In this document: piece after piece, positions 1 through 8,421 of the stretch
Position numbering within the stretch: position 1 is the stretch's first letter
Layout of the letters: every line of letters begins with the position of its first letter
Assembly: GCA_016192705.1 (NCBI GenBank)
Contig: JACPTQ010000050.1
Location: 1 to 64,000 of the forward strand
Direction: 5' to 3'
Source of the DNA: Deltaproteobacteria bacterium
GTDB taxonomy: Bacteria > Myxococcota > JACPTQ01
Length of the DNA stretch: 64,000 bases
The notes under the pieces: model-generated
What the model was told of the DNA's origin: nothing
Seen by the model: only the letters and a program-made list of their open reading frames with translations
The model's database searches: none
Made by a program: the position numbers and the translations under genes

Positions 1-1459
1 TCTCGATAACGTCGATTCGCAAACCGCTCGCGACGACGGGAATGATCGCGGCGAAATCGGCGAGGGGATTCGCGAGGTCGCTGTCGCCGAGCCGGATGTG
101 GGTGGCGTCGACGGCCGGTGCCCAAAGCGTCGCGTCGAGTGGAATCCACTTTCCGTCGAGACGCGCTTCGGCCCACATGTGGTAGCCAAACTCGCCTCTG
201 GCGAGACCCGTCGTGTAGACGAGGCCAAAAACGCCGCGCGCCGGGACGCCCAGTGCGCGCAAGAGCGCGACGACGAGAACGCTGTGCTCCGTGCAGTCGC
301 CCTCGCGCGTTTCGAGGACTTCTTTCGCCGACGCGAACGTCACGCGATACGATTTCTTCGAGAGCGCATGATGAACCCACGCTTCGACGCGCTTGAGCCG
401 CTTCCACGCGTCCGCCTCGCCGCGCACGATGTGTTTCGCCACGCGCCGTATCGATGCGTCGTCGGATTGCGCGACGCTCGTTGGCGCCGTGTAGGCCTTT
501 TGCCCTTCCGGTGTGCCGGGATCCGGTTCACCGCGCGCGATTCGGGTGACACGAATGCGTCGCCAGCTCTCGCGCCGTTCGACGAGCTTTTGTCCCGGCC
601 CAGTCCATTTCGCGGCGTCGAGGCCTCCCTGTCGGCTCTCAATTCGATAAGTCGCGGACGCGACGGCGCGCGGTGTTTTGATTCGTCGGTTCGATCGAAC
701 GGCCGTCATTTCGAGAATATCGAGCGGCGCCCCGGTTTTCACGGATGCTGCCGATTCGCCAAGCACCCGATCCGCGACAACGCGAAAGCCGCCGACTTCG
801 GTCTCCAGGCGGAGCGTGTCGCCCGCGGTGTTGACCCATTCGCGCATTTTGATTGGAAGCTTCGTGAGCGACGCCTCAATCGGAATCGCGGAGACGGTGC
901 GCGAGTCGAGCGTGATGCTTTGCGCGGCGCCGACGCGAACGGTCGCGGCATCAACCGATTTCAGCTCGGGGAAAAACCAGACGGTTTCATAAACGGCGCC
1001 CGCCTTGAACCCCGTCTCGCGCGCGCGACGGCGTTGGCCGTACGGGAATCGCAGTCGCCGATCGGTTGCGATGCGCTGGGTGTCGCTTCGCCCTCCGACC
1101 GTCGAGACGAGTTCTATGCCGCTCGTTCCAGGAAGGACCGTTGCGACCGCGACTTCGCCCTGTTGATTCGACATTCGGCTGCGGCGCTCAAGGCGAATCG
1201 GCGCGCCGTCGGCCGTTTCTTCGTATCGGACCTCCTCCTGCATGTCGACGAGATCGCCGCCGCGCTGGAGGCGCACGACCTGAACCGTACGCGTGACGAT
1301 GTTTCCCGTCGCGCGTTTCTCTTCGACTTCGAACGCGCTTCCAACGTGCGTGCCGTTCATCGAGACACGAAACCACCGTCCGGCCCGATCGGCCGCACCC
1401 TTTCCGGCGATGGCCGATGACGCGATCCCCGTTGTGAGCAAGAGGACGAGAATTCTCAT
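1..1459 (-). CDS. transglutaminase-like secreted protein (partial, runs off left edge)
   Basis: Open on the minus strand from the ATG at 1459 to the window edge (486 codons), so the C-terminus is missing. A short hydrophobic leader (MRILVLLLTTGIASSAIAG) suggests export. The visible C-terminal part carries the transglutaminase/cysteine-protease triad context: Cys in GDCTEHSVLVVALLRALG, His in YHMWAEARLDGKW and Asp in PLDATLW. This fold is known for amide-bond chemistry or peptide cleavage; the substrate cannot be read here. The ATG overlaps the stop of the upstream receiver-DUF4388 gene as ATGA, so it is the last visible gene of the dapF operon. The first 300 residues look like a beta-rich domain often found before the transglutaminase core. 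Confidence 0.85.
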   Translation of the reverse strand, partial: MRILVLLLTTGIASSAIAGKGAADRAGRWFRVSMNGTHVGSAFEVEEKRATGNIVTRTVQVVRLQRGGDLVDMQEEVRYEETADGAPIRLERRSRMSNQQGEVAVATVLPGTSGIELVSTVGGRSDTQRIATDRRLRFPYGQRRRARETGFKAGAVYETVWFFPELKSVDAATVRVGAAQSITLDSRTVSAIPIEASLTKLPIKMREWVNTAGDTLRLETEVGGFRVVADRVLGESAASVKTGAPLDILEMTAVRSNRRIKTPRAVASATYRIESRQGGLDAAKWTGPGQKLVERRESWRRIRVTRIARGEPDPGTPEGQKAYTAPTSVAQSDDASIRRVAKHIVRGEADAWKRLKRVEAWVHHALSKKSYRVTFASAKEVLETREGDCTEHSVLVVALLRALGVPARGVFGLVYTTGLARGEFGYHMWAEARLDGKWIPLDATLWAPAVDATHIRLGDSDLANPLADFAAIIPVVASGLRIDVIE

Positions 1460-2991
1460 TGGCCCACCACGGGCTCGGACGTCGCACGCGCCAAAATCGC
1501 GCGGATAAACTCGCGCGCGCTGGAGCGGTCGTCCTCGCGGAGGTCGAGAGCGGCGTGAATGGGATTGGGCGCGACGTTTTGTGGTGCGTCCGCGGAAATC
1601 CAGCGGGCGTAGTAGATGGGAACAGACGCTGGAACGGCGCGGCGCGGGTTTGTCGTCGGGGCGCCGGCCCCCTCCCAAAAGACGACGAGCGCGAGGGCGC
1701 CGGTCGCGAAAAACCGCCAAATCGGGATGAACGCATCGGTTGACGGAACCGCGAACAGCGAGAGCCAAACAGAGTCGGAGAGGTGAAGGGTTGCGAGGCT
1801 GCCAAAACCGTGGCGGCGTGCGCCGCGGATGAACAGGTCGCGATGGAGCTCGAAACCGTCGAGCTCGGTGAGGTCGTGGATGAGCGATCGCAAGGGGTGA
1901 AACGAATCCGACATGAGGAGGAGCTTGCCTTGAATGACGTTGGGGGCGACGGCGAGCCCGCGCGACAATCGGCGAAACAGCCCGAAGACCTCTTCGGGTG
2001 CAAGGAGGGGGGCGCCGCGCCCGCGCTTTTCGAGCGACGCGGGAGAAACGAGCTCAACGAGACCGCGCGTGACGAGGCTCTCTAGGGCGTCGAGCGTGTC
2101 GAGGTCGGTCGCAAGGCTGTGTTCGAGGACTTCGCGAACGGAACCGTAGAATTCGAGGAGCGTCAGCACCTCACGCATGGCGGGCGAAAGGTCGCTCGGC
2201 CGTTCGAGCGGTCCGGCGGTCAGCGCGAGGGCCGTATCGGGCGGGAGCCTTGAGGAGAGGCGCCTGAACTCGTCGTTTTGGCGCAGCCCCTCGAGAATGA
2301 GCGATGCGAGCGACCCCGAGAGATTGGCTCCGAACCCCGCGGGAATCGGGACAGGCGCGAATTTGAACGGCGCTTCGGTCCAGGCGAGCATACGGAAAAG
2401 CGCCTTCTCGCGGCCATGTTCGCCGAGGCGCGCCGCGATGAGCTGCCCATCTTCGAGGGCGATGACGCCTTCGAGGGGTGTGGCTGAGATTGTGAGCACG
2501 CCCGACTTGCGGTTGGACGAGAGAAGTTGGAGGAGGTCGGGAAGTGGAACTTGCGTGAGGTTGCCCGCGACGGTTTCGACCGATGGCGACGAGACCGCTT
2601 GAACGCGCTGCGCTCGGCGCATGATTCCGTGCAGGTGCTCGAGGGCCATGGACGCGCCGCAGTTTCTCTTGAGCTCACTGTCGCGGAAACCGACTTGACT
2701 CATCGAAGACCCGTGGTCGTTGCTCACGAGGATGAACGGAGTCGCCGCGGTGCGTGGATTCGCGCGCAGAATCTGGAGGAACTGTGGTGCGGGGAGCGAA
2801 GCGTTTTCGCTGTCAAAGAGAATAACGTCCGGCGGCGAAAGGACGGCGCGCGTGAGGCCACGACCCGCATCGAGCGCGAGGGCCACGTCGAAGCCAGCCG
2901 CGCGCGCTTCAATGGCCCATGGCTTGAAGAAATCGCCGTCGCTCGTGACGATGAGAATGCGTGCGGGGGGAGCGTCGGTGGGTCGGCTCAT
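1456..2991 (-). CDS. response-regulator-like protein with DUF4388 (PATAN) domain
   Basis: 511 residues. Residues about 10-115 resemble a receiver domain (RILIVTSDGDFF, then PPDVILFDSENA where the phospho-acceptor Asp lies, then PFILVSND). Residues about 140-250 match the DUF4388/PATAN pattern (LTQVPLPDLLQLLSSNRKSG, then GVIALEDGQLIAARLGEHG). A helical region follows, then an isolated hydrophobic stretch near residues 425-445 (WRFFATGALALVVFW). In myxobacteria such proteins act in signalling, motility or secretion, but the partner is not visible. It overlaps the upstream GAF gene by one base (TAATG) and the downstream transglutaminase-like gene by four (ATGA), so all three are probably co-translated. 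Confidence 0.82.
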   Translation of the reverse strand: MSRPTDAPPARILIVTSDGDFFKPWAIEARAAGFDVALALDAGRGLTRAVLSPPDVILFDSENASLPAPQFLQILRANPRTAATPFILVSNDHGSSMSQVGFRDSELKRNCGASMALEHLHGIMRRAQRVQAVSSPSVETVAGNLTQVPLPDLLQLLSSNRKSGVLTISATPLEGVIALEDGQLIAARLGEHGREKALFRMLAWTEAPFKFAPVPIPAGFGANLSGSLASLILEGLRQNDEFRRLSSRLPPDTALALTAGPLERPSDLSPAMREVLTLLEFYGSVREVLEHSLATDLDTLDALESLVTRGLVELVSPASLEKRGRGAPLLAPEEVFGLFRRLSRGLAVAPNVIQGKLLLMSDSFHPLRSLIHDLTELDGFELHRDLFIRGARRHGFGSLATLHLSDSVWLSLFAVPSTDAFIPIWRFFATGALALVVFWEGAGAPTTNPRRAVPASVPIYYARWISADAPQNVAPNPIHAALDLREDDRSSAREFIRAILARATSEPVVGQ

Positions 2992-4463
2992 TAAGCCGCG
3001 CCTTTCGAAATGCGATAGGTTTCGTAGACGCGTGAGACGAGCAACTCGGCGAGAAGCGGGTCCGTTGAATGGAAGCCGAAGAGGCCGTGAGGGTCTTCGA
3101 CGCGCGAGGCCACCGAATACGATCCGCCTTCGCCGAAGTAAATGCAGAGACGCGTTTCCGGCAGGTTCGCGCGGTCAAGCGGAACGACCGAGACGTGCGG
3201 CAAATTTTGAAGGCCGACCGGGTACCCGACCAAATAGGTCACGCGCGTTTGACTTCCCACGAGCGACGCAAAGGCCTCGGTTGCGATGTCGACGCTCGGT
3301 TCGGTCTCGAGGAGGACGAAGTTGCCGCGCTGATGTGAACGGCGCGAGACTTCATGGGCGACCTCGCGGATGATTTCGTCGACGAGCGTTTTTGAGAAAA
3401 TATCGTGGCGCGTTATGCCGTCGGGATCGTCAAACGGACGCAGGGTCGGGTGAAGGTAGAGGCGACCGGAGCGCGAGTGGGCGTAATGATCGCCGTCTTT
3501 GAGGAGGACGCTGAGGATGTCCCAAATCGATTGGAACTCGAGCCCAAACCGACGAATAATCGACGACGCGTGTTGCTGGGCGCGTTGGCGGGCGCGCGAG
3601 ATGAGCTCTTCGCCGGATGTGGCGTCGTACGGGAATGACGCGACGCCGATGGACAGGTTGAGCGGTAGGACCTCGACGAGTCGCGTGATCACTTCGCCGC
3701 GGAGGTAAAGATTTCTGAGGCGACGCGCGAGGCTATAGCCGCCGAGTGAATCGGTTTCGGTCAGGAGCACGGCGAATTCGGCATCGCGCGGGCGCGTAAC
3801 GACGTCGGAATCGCGAACGACCGCCTGAATGGCGCGCATCAAACGGCGCGCGGCACCGCGGACGAGGCGTTGTTCGGCGGTCGCGAGGAGTTCGTCGAAG
3901 TTGTCGAGTGTGGCGTAGGCAAGCGCCAACATGCGGTGGTACCGGCGGGCGCGCGCGACTTCCTTTTCGACGTGCGGCATGAAGAAGGCGAGCGGATAGC
4001 AGCCCGACTCGGGCTCTTTCGCAAAGTCGGTGTGCGGCACGTCGTACGTTGAGATGAGCGCGCGCGCGGTGACGTCGGCAAGGGCGCAGGTCGCTTCGTA
4101 GGTTTCGGGGGTCGAGTCGACCGACTCGAGGCGCACAATGCCGACGATGACGTCGTCGACGCGAAGCGGGAGGATGAGCGCGTCACCGAACCATCGTGGT
4201 TCCCAGCCCTGAATCCCGGAGACGGGAACGCGGTCGGTCGTGCCGGGCGCGGTGGTTGGCGCCTGGAGGACAAATTCGTCGCCGATGCGCGACCAAAACG
4301 AACCGCTCGAGGCGTGTGCCGTTGATAGAAACGCGCGGAGAAGGCTATCGAATCGCGTCGCGGAGAGGGGAGGGGCGGACGGCGGCGAGGGGGCGAAGCC
4401 GTCGGCGTCTTCTGGCCCGCGTTCGGCGACTTCCGCTCCGCTTTCAAGGTCGATGGGGGCCAC
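2991..4463 (-). CDS. GAF domain plus degenerate GGDEF-like domain protein
   Basis: 490 residues, no signal peptide. Residues about 25-165 have GAF character (FWSRIGDEFVLQAP, WFGDALILPLRVDDVIVGIVRLES). Residues about 180-320 follow a diguanylate cyclase fold (ALAYATLDNFDELL, then LNLSIGVASFPYDATSGEEL), but the signature loop reads TRPRDAEFAV instead of GG(D/E)EF. It is therefore probably catalytically inactive and may serve as a sensor or c-di-GMP/GTP-binding module. The last 150 residues are unassigned. The gene overlaps the 3' end of dapF by 20 bases and abuts the receiver-DUF4388 gene, forming a regulatory pair with it. Confidence 0.75.
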   Translation of the reverse strand: MAPIDLESGAEVAERGPEDADGFAPSPPSAPPLSATRFDSLLRAFLSTAHASSGSFWSRIGDEFVLQAPTTAPGTTDRVPVSGIQGWEPRWFGDALILPLRVDDVIVGIVRLESVDSTPETYEATCALADVTARALISTYDVPHTDFAKEPESGCYPLAFFMPHVEKEVARARRYHRMLALAYATLDNFDELLATAEQRLVRGAARRLMRAIQAVVRDSDVVTRPRDAEFAVLLTETDSLGGYSLARRLRNLYLRGEVITRLVEVLPLNLSIGVASFPYDATSGEELISRARQRAQQHASSIIRRFGLEFQSIWDILSVLLKDGDHYAHSRSGRLYLHPTLRPFDDPDGITRHDIFSKTLVDEIIREVAHEVSRRSHQRGNFVLLETEPSVDIATEAFASLVGSQTRVTYLVGYPVGLQNLPHVSVVPLDRANLPETRLCIYFGEGGSYSVASRVEDPHGLFGFHSTDPLLAELLVSRVYETYRISKGAA

Positions 4464-5352
4464 CCTCTGTCTCGTGAAAGCGCTGGATCATCGACGGGTT
4501 CGCCTCGCCCTCATATACAACGACCGCGGCGCCTCGCATCCGGACGTTCGTCAAGTCCGGCAACACGGTGATCGATAAATCGCCGCCTGGCAGCGCGACG
4601 ACGAGCGTCTCACCCAACTTCGCGCGGCCTTCGAGGCAAAGCGCAACGCCTGTGGCCGAGGCACCCGTTCCGCACGCGCGCGTGATACCGGCGCCGCGTT
4701 CCCAAACGGCGGTCTCGAAGCGATTCGCCCCGACGGGTCTCACGAATTCGACGTTGATGCGCTTGGGAAAGAGCGGATGCGTTTCAACCCGGGACCCGAA
4801 AGTCTCGGCAAGTGGCATCGGCGGCTCGTCGACGACGATGACCGCGTGCGGGTTTCCCATCGAGACGCACGTCGCGCGAAAGCTGCGCGCGCCCACGTCG
4901 ATCGCGATGTCGCGATTTGACCCGCTTCCTGCGACGGGGATGCTCGCGCGATCGAGGACCGGCGCGCCCATGTCGACTTCCACCGCGGTGACGACGCCGC
5001 CCTCCCAAATGAGGCGGCACGACTTCGGACCCGCATCGGTTTCAATGATGACGAAGGCTGGCCGATCGCCGCGCATCTCGGCCACATGCTTCGCCACACA
5101 CCGGAGGCCATTTCCACACATCTCGGCCCGCGAGCCGTCCGGGTTGTACATAATCATGCGACCCCCGGCCCGGTCGCGCTCCACGATGAGAAGTCCATCG
5201 CCTCCAACCCCCGCGCGGCGATCGCAGATTTCGCGAACAAACCACGGCGCCACGTCGGTTCCCGTCCAGGTCGGGATATCGCCCGACGTCGCGGTGTCGA
5301 GGAGCGGGAAGTCGTTTTCAGTCCCGTGCACCTTCCAGAATCGAAAGCCCAT
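4444..5352 (-). CDS. dapF: diaminopimelate epimerase
   Basis: 302 residues from ATG 5352 (MGFRFWKVHGTENDFPLLD). DapF interconverts LL- and meso-diaminopimelate for lysine and peptidoglycan synthesis. Both catalytic cysteines are present: C79 in EMCGNGLRCVAKH and C227 in RACGTGASATG. The substrate motifs YNPDGSRAEMCGNG and MGNPHAV are also intact, and the length is normal. An upstream in-frame extension exists but would read through the opposite-strand lipase promoter and signal region, and it lacks family similarity. The gene heads a four-gene minus-strand operon; its 3' end overlaps the GAF/GGDEF-like gene. Confidence 0.96.
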   Translation of the reverse strand: MGFRFWKVHGTENDFPLLDTATSGDIPTWTGTDVAPWFVREICDRRAGVGGDGLLIVERDRAGGRMIMYNPDGSRAEMCGNGLRCVAKHVAEMRGDRPAFVIIETDAGPKSCRLIWEGGVVTAVEVDMGAPVLDRASIPVAGSGSNRDIAIDVGARSFRATCVSMGNPHAVIVVDEPPMPLAETFGSRVETHPLFPKRINVEFVRPVGANRFETAVWERGAGITRACGTGASATGVALCLEGRAKLGETLVVALPGGDLSITVLPDLTNVRMRGAAVVVYEGEANPSMIQRFHETEGGPHRP

Positions 5353-5482
5353 GCGGTCCAAACTAGTTTTGCGCCATGACCCTGTCAACGGGCGCACGGG
5401 GGTACGGAAAAACCAGTGAATAGAATCGCCCTGCTCGACGTCTAAAAAGCGAGTCGTTTGACTCTTGAAGGAGGAGCTTGTC

Positions 5483-6640
5483 ATGCACCGAGGTTTATTG
5501 GGCCGGAAGCGGCTGGTCAGCGTTGTCGCGTTGATGCTTGGCGTGGCGGTTTTGGTGGGGGTGCCTTCGCGCGTCGTGGAGGCCGATACGAAGAGCGTTT
5601 GGTCGAGGTTTACGGACGTGGTTAAGCACCTGAGGGACGACGCCAAAGACACCCTCGATTGGGTGCGCGATAAATGGGCGTCGACGGCCGACGAAATGAA
5701 ACAGTTCTGGGCAAAGAACACAGACGGCGAGTGGTGGAAGTCGTGTCGGGTTTGTGACCGCGTCCCCGCGATTGGCAAGCAGCCGTGTCGCAACGTCTGC
5801 GCGAAGATACGCCGTTCGTACGAGCGCGAAACGCCAACGAAATATCCGATTGTGATTCTGCATGGGCTCGTGCGCGCGCCGATAGGCCGGTACTTTTTTG
5901 GGGTGCCCGAATACCTCAATAAGCACGGTTTCGACGCGAGCGTGCCGACCATGAGCAGTTGGAACACGCCCGAGCAGCATGTGCGGTTTTTGCTTCCATA
6001 TATTAAGGGTGTGTTGCGGCGAACGGGAGCCGCGAAAGTGAATCTCATCGGACACAGCCAAGGCGGGCTCGATGCGCGTGCGGTTGCGGCGCTTGGTGGG
6101 GCGCCGTTTGTCGCGTCGGTGACCGCGCTGATGTCGCCGCACCGAGGTGCGATTCCGGCTGACGATTTCGTCGCAAAGATTGAGCGGCGCAGCGGGGGCG
6201 CGACCGTGGCGGATTTGTTGCTTCGTGCGGCATACCCGGGCGTCGAGGGCGGCGCCCGCGGGAACTTCGATTCGATTCGCGCGCTCACGACGTCGGCGCT
6301 CAAGAAGTTCAACCGGCGCATCAAGGACCAGCCGGGCGTCAAATATTTTTCGTACTCGGGGTCGTCACACCCGAAAGAGTGTCCGAACAAAGACAACGCG
6401 ACCTTCGCGAACGTTTTGCAGTCGGGCCTTGTCAGCACGTGGAAAGTCATCCACGACAAGCTGGGTGAAGTTCACAACGACGGCCAGGTCCATCACGACA
6501 GCGCGCGATGGGGTGAGTTCTTGGGCGACCTTCCATCGGATCATTGGGATCTGGGCGGATTGCCGTTCGGACTCAACGATTACGACTATCTCGATTTCTT
6601 TTTGCGACACGCGCGGCTCTTACGCGAGCGCGGCTTCTGA
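5483..6640 (+). CDS. secreted alpha/beta-hydrolase, triacylglycerol lipase type
   Basis: 385 residues from ATG 5483, chosen because a strong ribosome-binding site (AAGGAGGAG) ends about seven bases upstream; an in-frame TTG at 5465 lacks this. The N-terminus is a classic signal peptide (KRLVSVVALMLGVAVLVG). The family signatures are the oxyanion region PIVILHGLVRAP, the nucleophile elbow LIGHSQGGLDAR, and a late acidic/His region (HNDGQVHHDSARWGEFLG). These resemble bacterial LipA/LipC-type lipases that act on triacylglycerols outside the cell. About 100 residues between the signal and the hydrolase core are helical and contain a CRVCDRVPAIGKQPCRNVC cluster, possibly disulphide-bonded. It diverges from dapF and converges with the RCC1 lipoprotein gene. 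Confidence 0.88.
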   Translation: MHRGLLGRKRLVSVVALMLGVAVLVGVPSRVVEADTKSVWSRFTDVVKHLRDDAKDTLDWVRDKWASTADEMKQFWAKNTDGEWWKSCRVCDRVPAIGKQPCRNVCAKIRRSYERETPTKYPIVILHGLVRAPIGRYFFGVPEYLNKHGFDASVPTMSSWNTPEQHVRFLLPYIKGVLRRTGAAKVNLIGHSQGGLDARAVAALGGAPFVASVTALMSPHRGAIPADDFVAKIERRSGGATVADLLLRAAYPGVEGGARGNFDSIRALTTSALKKFNRRIKDQPGVKYFSYSGSSHPKECPNKDNATFANVLQSGLVSTWKVIHDKLGEVHNDGQVHHDSARWGEFLGDLPSDHWDLGGLPFGLNDYDYLDFFLRHARLLRERGF

Positions 6641-6647
6641 CGCGGGT

Positions 6648-8291
6648 TTATCGAACGATCAGCGAACCAGACCAGCGCCAATGCTCGAGAGCGCCGTCGG
6701 TTTTTTTAATGTTGGCCTCGGATGCCACGATTCGAACAACCAGGTAGCGCTGAACGGCGTCGTAAGGAACAAGAAATCCGGTGGCCCGCATCGGGGTGTG
6801 AAAGACTGAGCTGATTTGCCTGAACCAGTACAGCGTGCGGACGGGCTCGGTTTCGATACGGTCAAACGTTGTCGCCGTAATCGCGCCAATCGGAGGCACG
6901 GCGCGCTGGAGGTCGATCCCCCCATCTGTCGCGCGGGGCGCAATCTGCCGGTACGAACAGATTTCGAGAAGGTGTTTCCCAACGCTGGGAACGCGGAGCT
7001 GACACACCCCACGCCTTTCGGGTTCCTCGCGATTCTCGTCGTGCGAATAGCCTTCAGCCAAGAACGGGGCATGCAGCCAAACGTGTTTCGATGCAGCTTT
7101 GAGCTGAAAGGACGGGTGCGGACGATCATGTTGCGCGCGATACAAGTTCCACCAGTTCGCCCACCCCGTCGGCTCATTGTTATTGGTAAGGATTGTTGTG
7201 CCCCGTGAAGGCCCACCCACGATTCCTCGTATGTACGGCAATTCTGGCACGACGATTGGTGGATGCGGCGATCTCGTGGCGTTCGGGCTGAGTTCGCGAC
7301 CCGCATTCGCCCCCCAGCACCATACGGGAAAGCCCTTGAAGTCGCGGATGACACACGTGTGTTCGGGGCCCAAGGCGAACCCGCGCGCGCCTCCCGCGAT
7401 CTCGCGGACCCGAACGGGCGACGGCCGTGAGGTGACGGTTCCATCGCCGACCTGGCCGTGATCGTTGCGCCCCCAACATAATAAGACGTTGTCGCCATTT
7501 TCCCCCAAGACCGTTGCGCACGTGTGGTCGCTTTGCGGTCCCGAAGCGACATTGAGGACGTTTTTAACGTCCGTGACCCGCACAGGGGTTGTATTATTGG
7601 AGGTTGTTCCGTGACCGAGCTGGCCGAATTCGTTCGCTCCCCAACACCAAACTGTCCTCGCAAGCGTTTGCACGCACGTATGGTTCTTTCCGGCCGCCAA
7701 AGCTCGGAAGGCACGATTCCCGGGCAAGGCCGGAAGGCCCCTTACGCGCGTGGGCCGTCGCTCTGTCGCAGGGAAATCCCCCAGTTGGCCGCGGTCGTTC
7801 CGCCCCCAACAAAGGATCTCACCGTTCGATCTGTTCGCGCAGGTGTGAGCCGCACCGCTCACAATCTCAACCGCGTCGGTGACGCCCGGTACAGCCGTCG
7901 GTAGGTGCCCGCCGGCTGATGGCGCCACGCCAAGCTCACCGTTCTTGTTGCAACCCGCGCAATGAACCGTGCCGTTCGCGCGCAAGACGCAGGTGTGTTG
8001 GTTCCCCGTTGCAATCTGCACAGCGTCAACGATTCCAGTCATGGCGACCGGATCCCGCGCAAAAGTTCGATTCGCGACGCCGAGCTGTCCGCATGCGTTT
8101 TCACCCAAACAAAGCACCTGCGACGCGCGCGTTTGGGTATCCTCGGCGATCCAACATAGGTGCTCGGAACCTGCTGCCGGCTCGTCCATCAAGTAGAGGA
8201 ATCTCGAGTGGAGAGACATGTAAGTCGTTTTCTGAGGACAACCCGTAAGACCAAGAATCAACGCCGCCAGTCTGTATTTTGCGTGGGTCAT
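6648..8291 (-). CDS. RCC1-repeat lipoprotein
   Basis: 547 residues. The lipobox lies at LAALILGLTGC, giving a lipid-anchored protein. From about residue 45 to 340 there are successive RCC1-type blades with the recurring pattern CxGxNxxGQLG and HTCVxxxxGxVxCWG (for example VLCLGENACGQLG, VWCWGANEFGQLGHG, LLCWGRNDHGQVGDG). A beta-propeller facing the periplasm or cell surface is expected. The C-terminal 200 residues are not repeat-like and carry no motif I recognise. It ends eight bases after the convergent lipase gene. A second RCC1 lipoprotein lies at 47-48.6 kb, but this one lacks the shared promoter element seen there. Confidence 0.85.
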   Translation of the reverse strand: MTHAKYRLAALILGLTGCPQKTTYMSLHSRFLYLMDEPAAGSEHLCWIAEDTQTRASQVLCLGENACGQLGVANRTFARDPVAMTGIVDAVQIATGNQHTCVLRANGTVHCAGCNKNGELGVAPSAGGHLPTAVPGVTDAVEIVSGAAHTCANRSNGEILCWGRNDRGQLGDFPATERRPTRVRGLPALPGNRAFRALAAGKNHTCVQTLARTVWCWGANEFGQLGHGTTSNNTTPVRVTDVKNVLNVASGPQSDHTCATVLGENGDNVLLCWGRNDHGQVGDGTVTSRPSPVRVREIAGGARGFALGPEHTCVIRDFKGFPVWCWGANAGRELSPNATRSPHPPIVVPELPYIRGIVGGPSRGTTILTNNNEPTGWANWWNLYRAQHDRPHPSFQLKAASKHVWLHAPFLAEGYSHDENREEPERRGVCQLRVPSVGKHLLEICSYRQIAPRATDGGIDLQRAVPPIGAITATTFDRIETEPVRTLYWFRQISSVFHTPMRATGFLVPYDAVQRYLVVRIVASEANIKKTDGALEHWRWSGSLIVR

Positions 8292-8421
8292 GACCGCCCT
8301 CCAGAATAGCCCGGCGCCGCGGTCGGGTGTAAGATCATCGCCTTACATCTACTTACAAAACTTTCGACTTGGTTGCCACTCCCGGGCGTCGATCGGCCGA
8401 TGGTTCTCGTTTTCCTGCGAC

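Noticed and set aside
98-1420. Long plus-strand open frame (440 codons)
   Set aside because: Antisense to the transglutaminase-like gene, which has a signal peptide and catalytic motifs; the plus frame is Arg/Ala-rich without motifs, typical of a GC-rich shadow.
5451-5464. Small palindrome GAGTC-GTTT-GACTC before the lipase
   Set aside because: Five-base arms only, no second copy, no supporting context; could be chance.
5353-6459. In-frame upstream extension of dapF (to 671 codons)
   Set aside because: It runs antisense through the lipase gene and has no similarity to DapF; the normal N-terminus begins at 5352.
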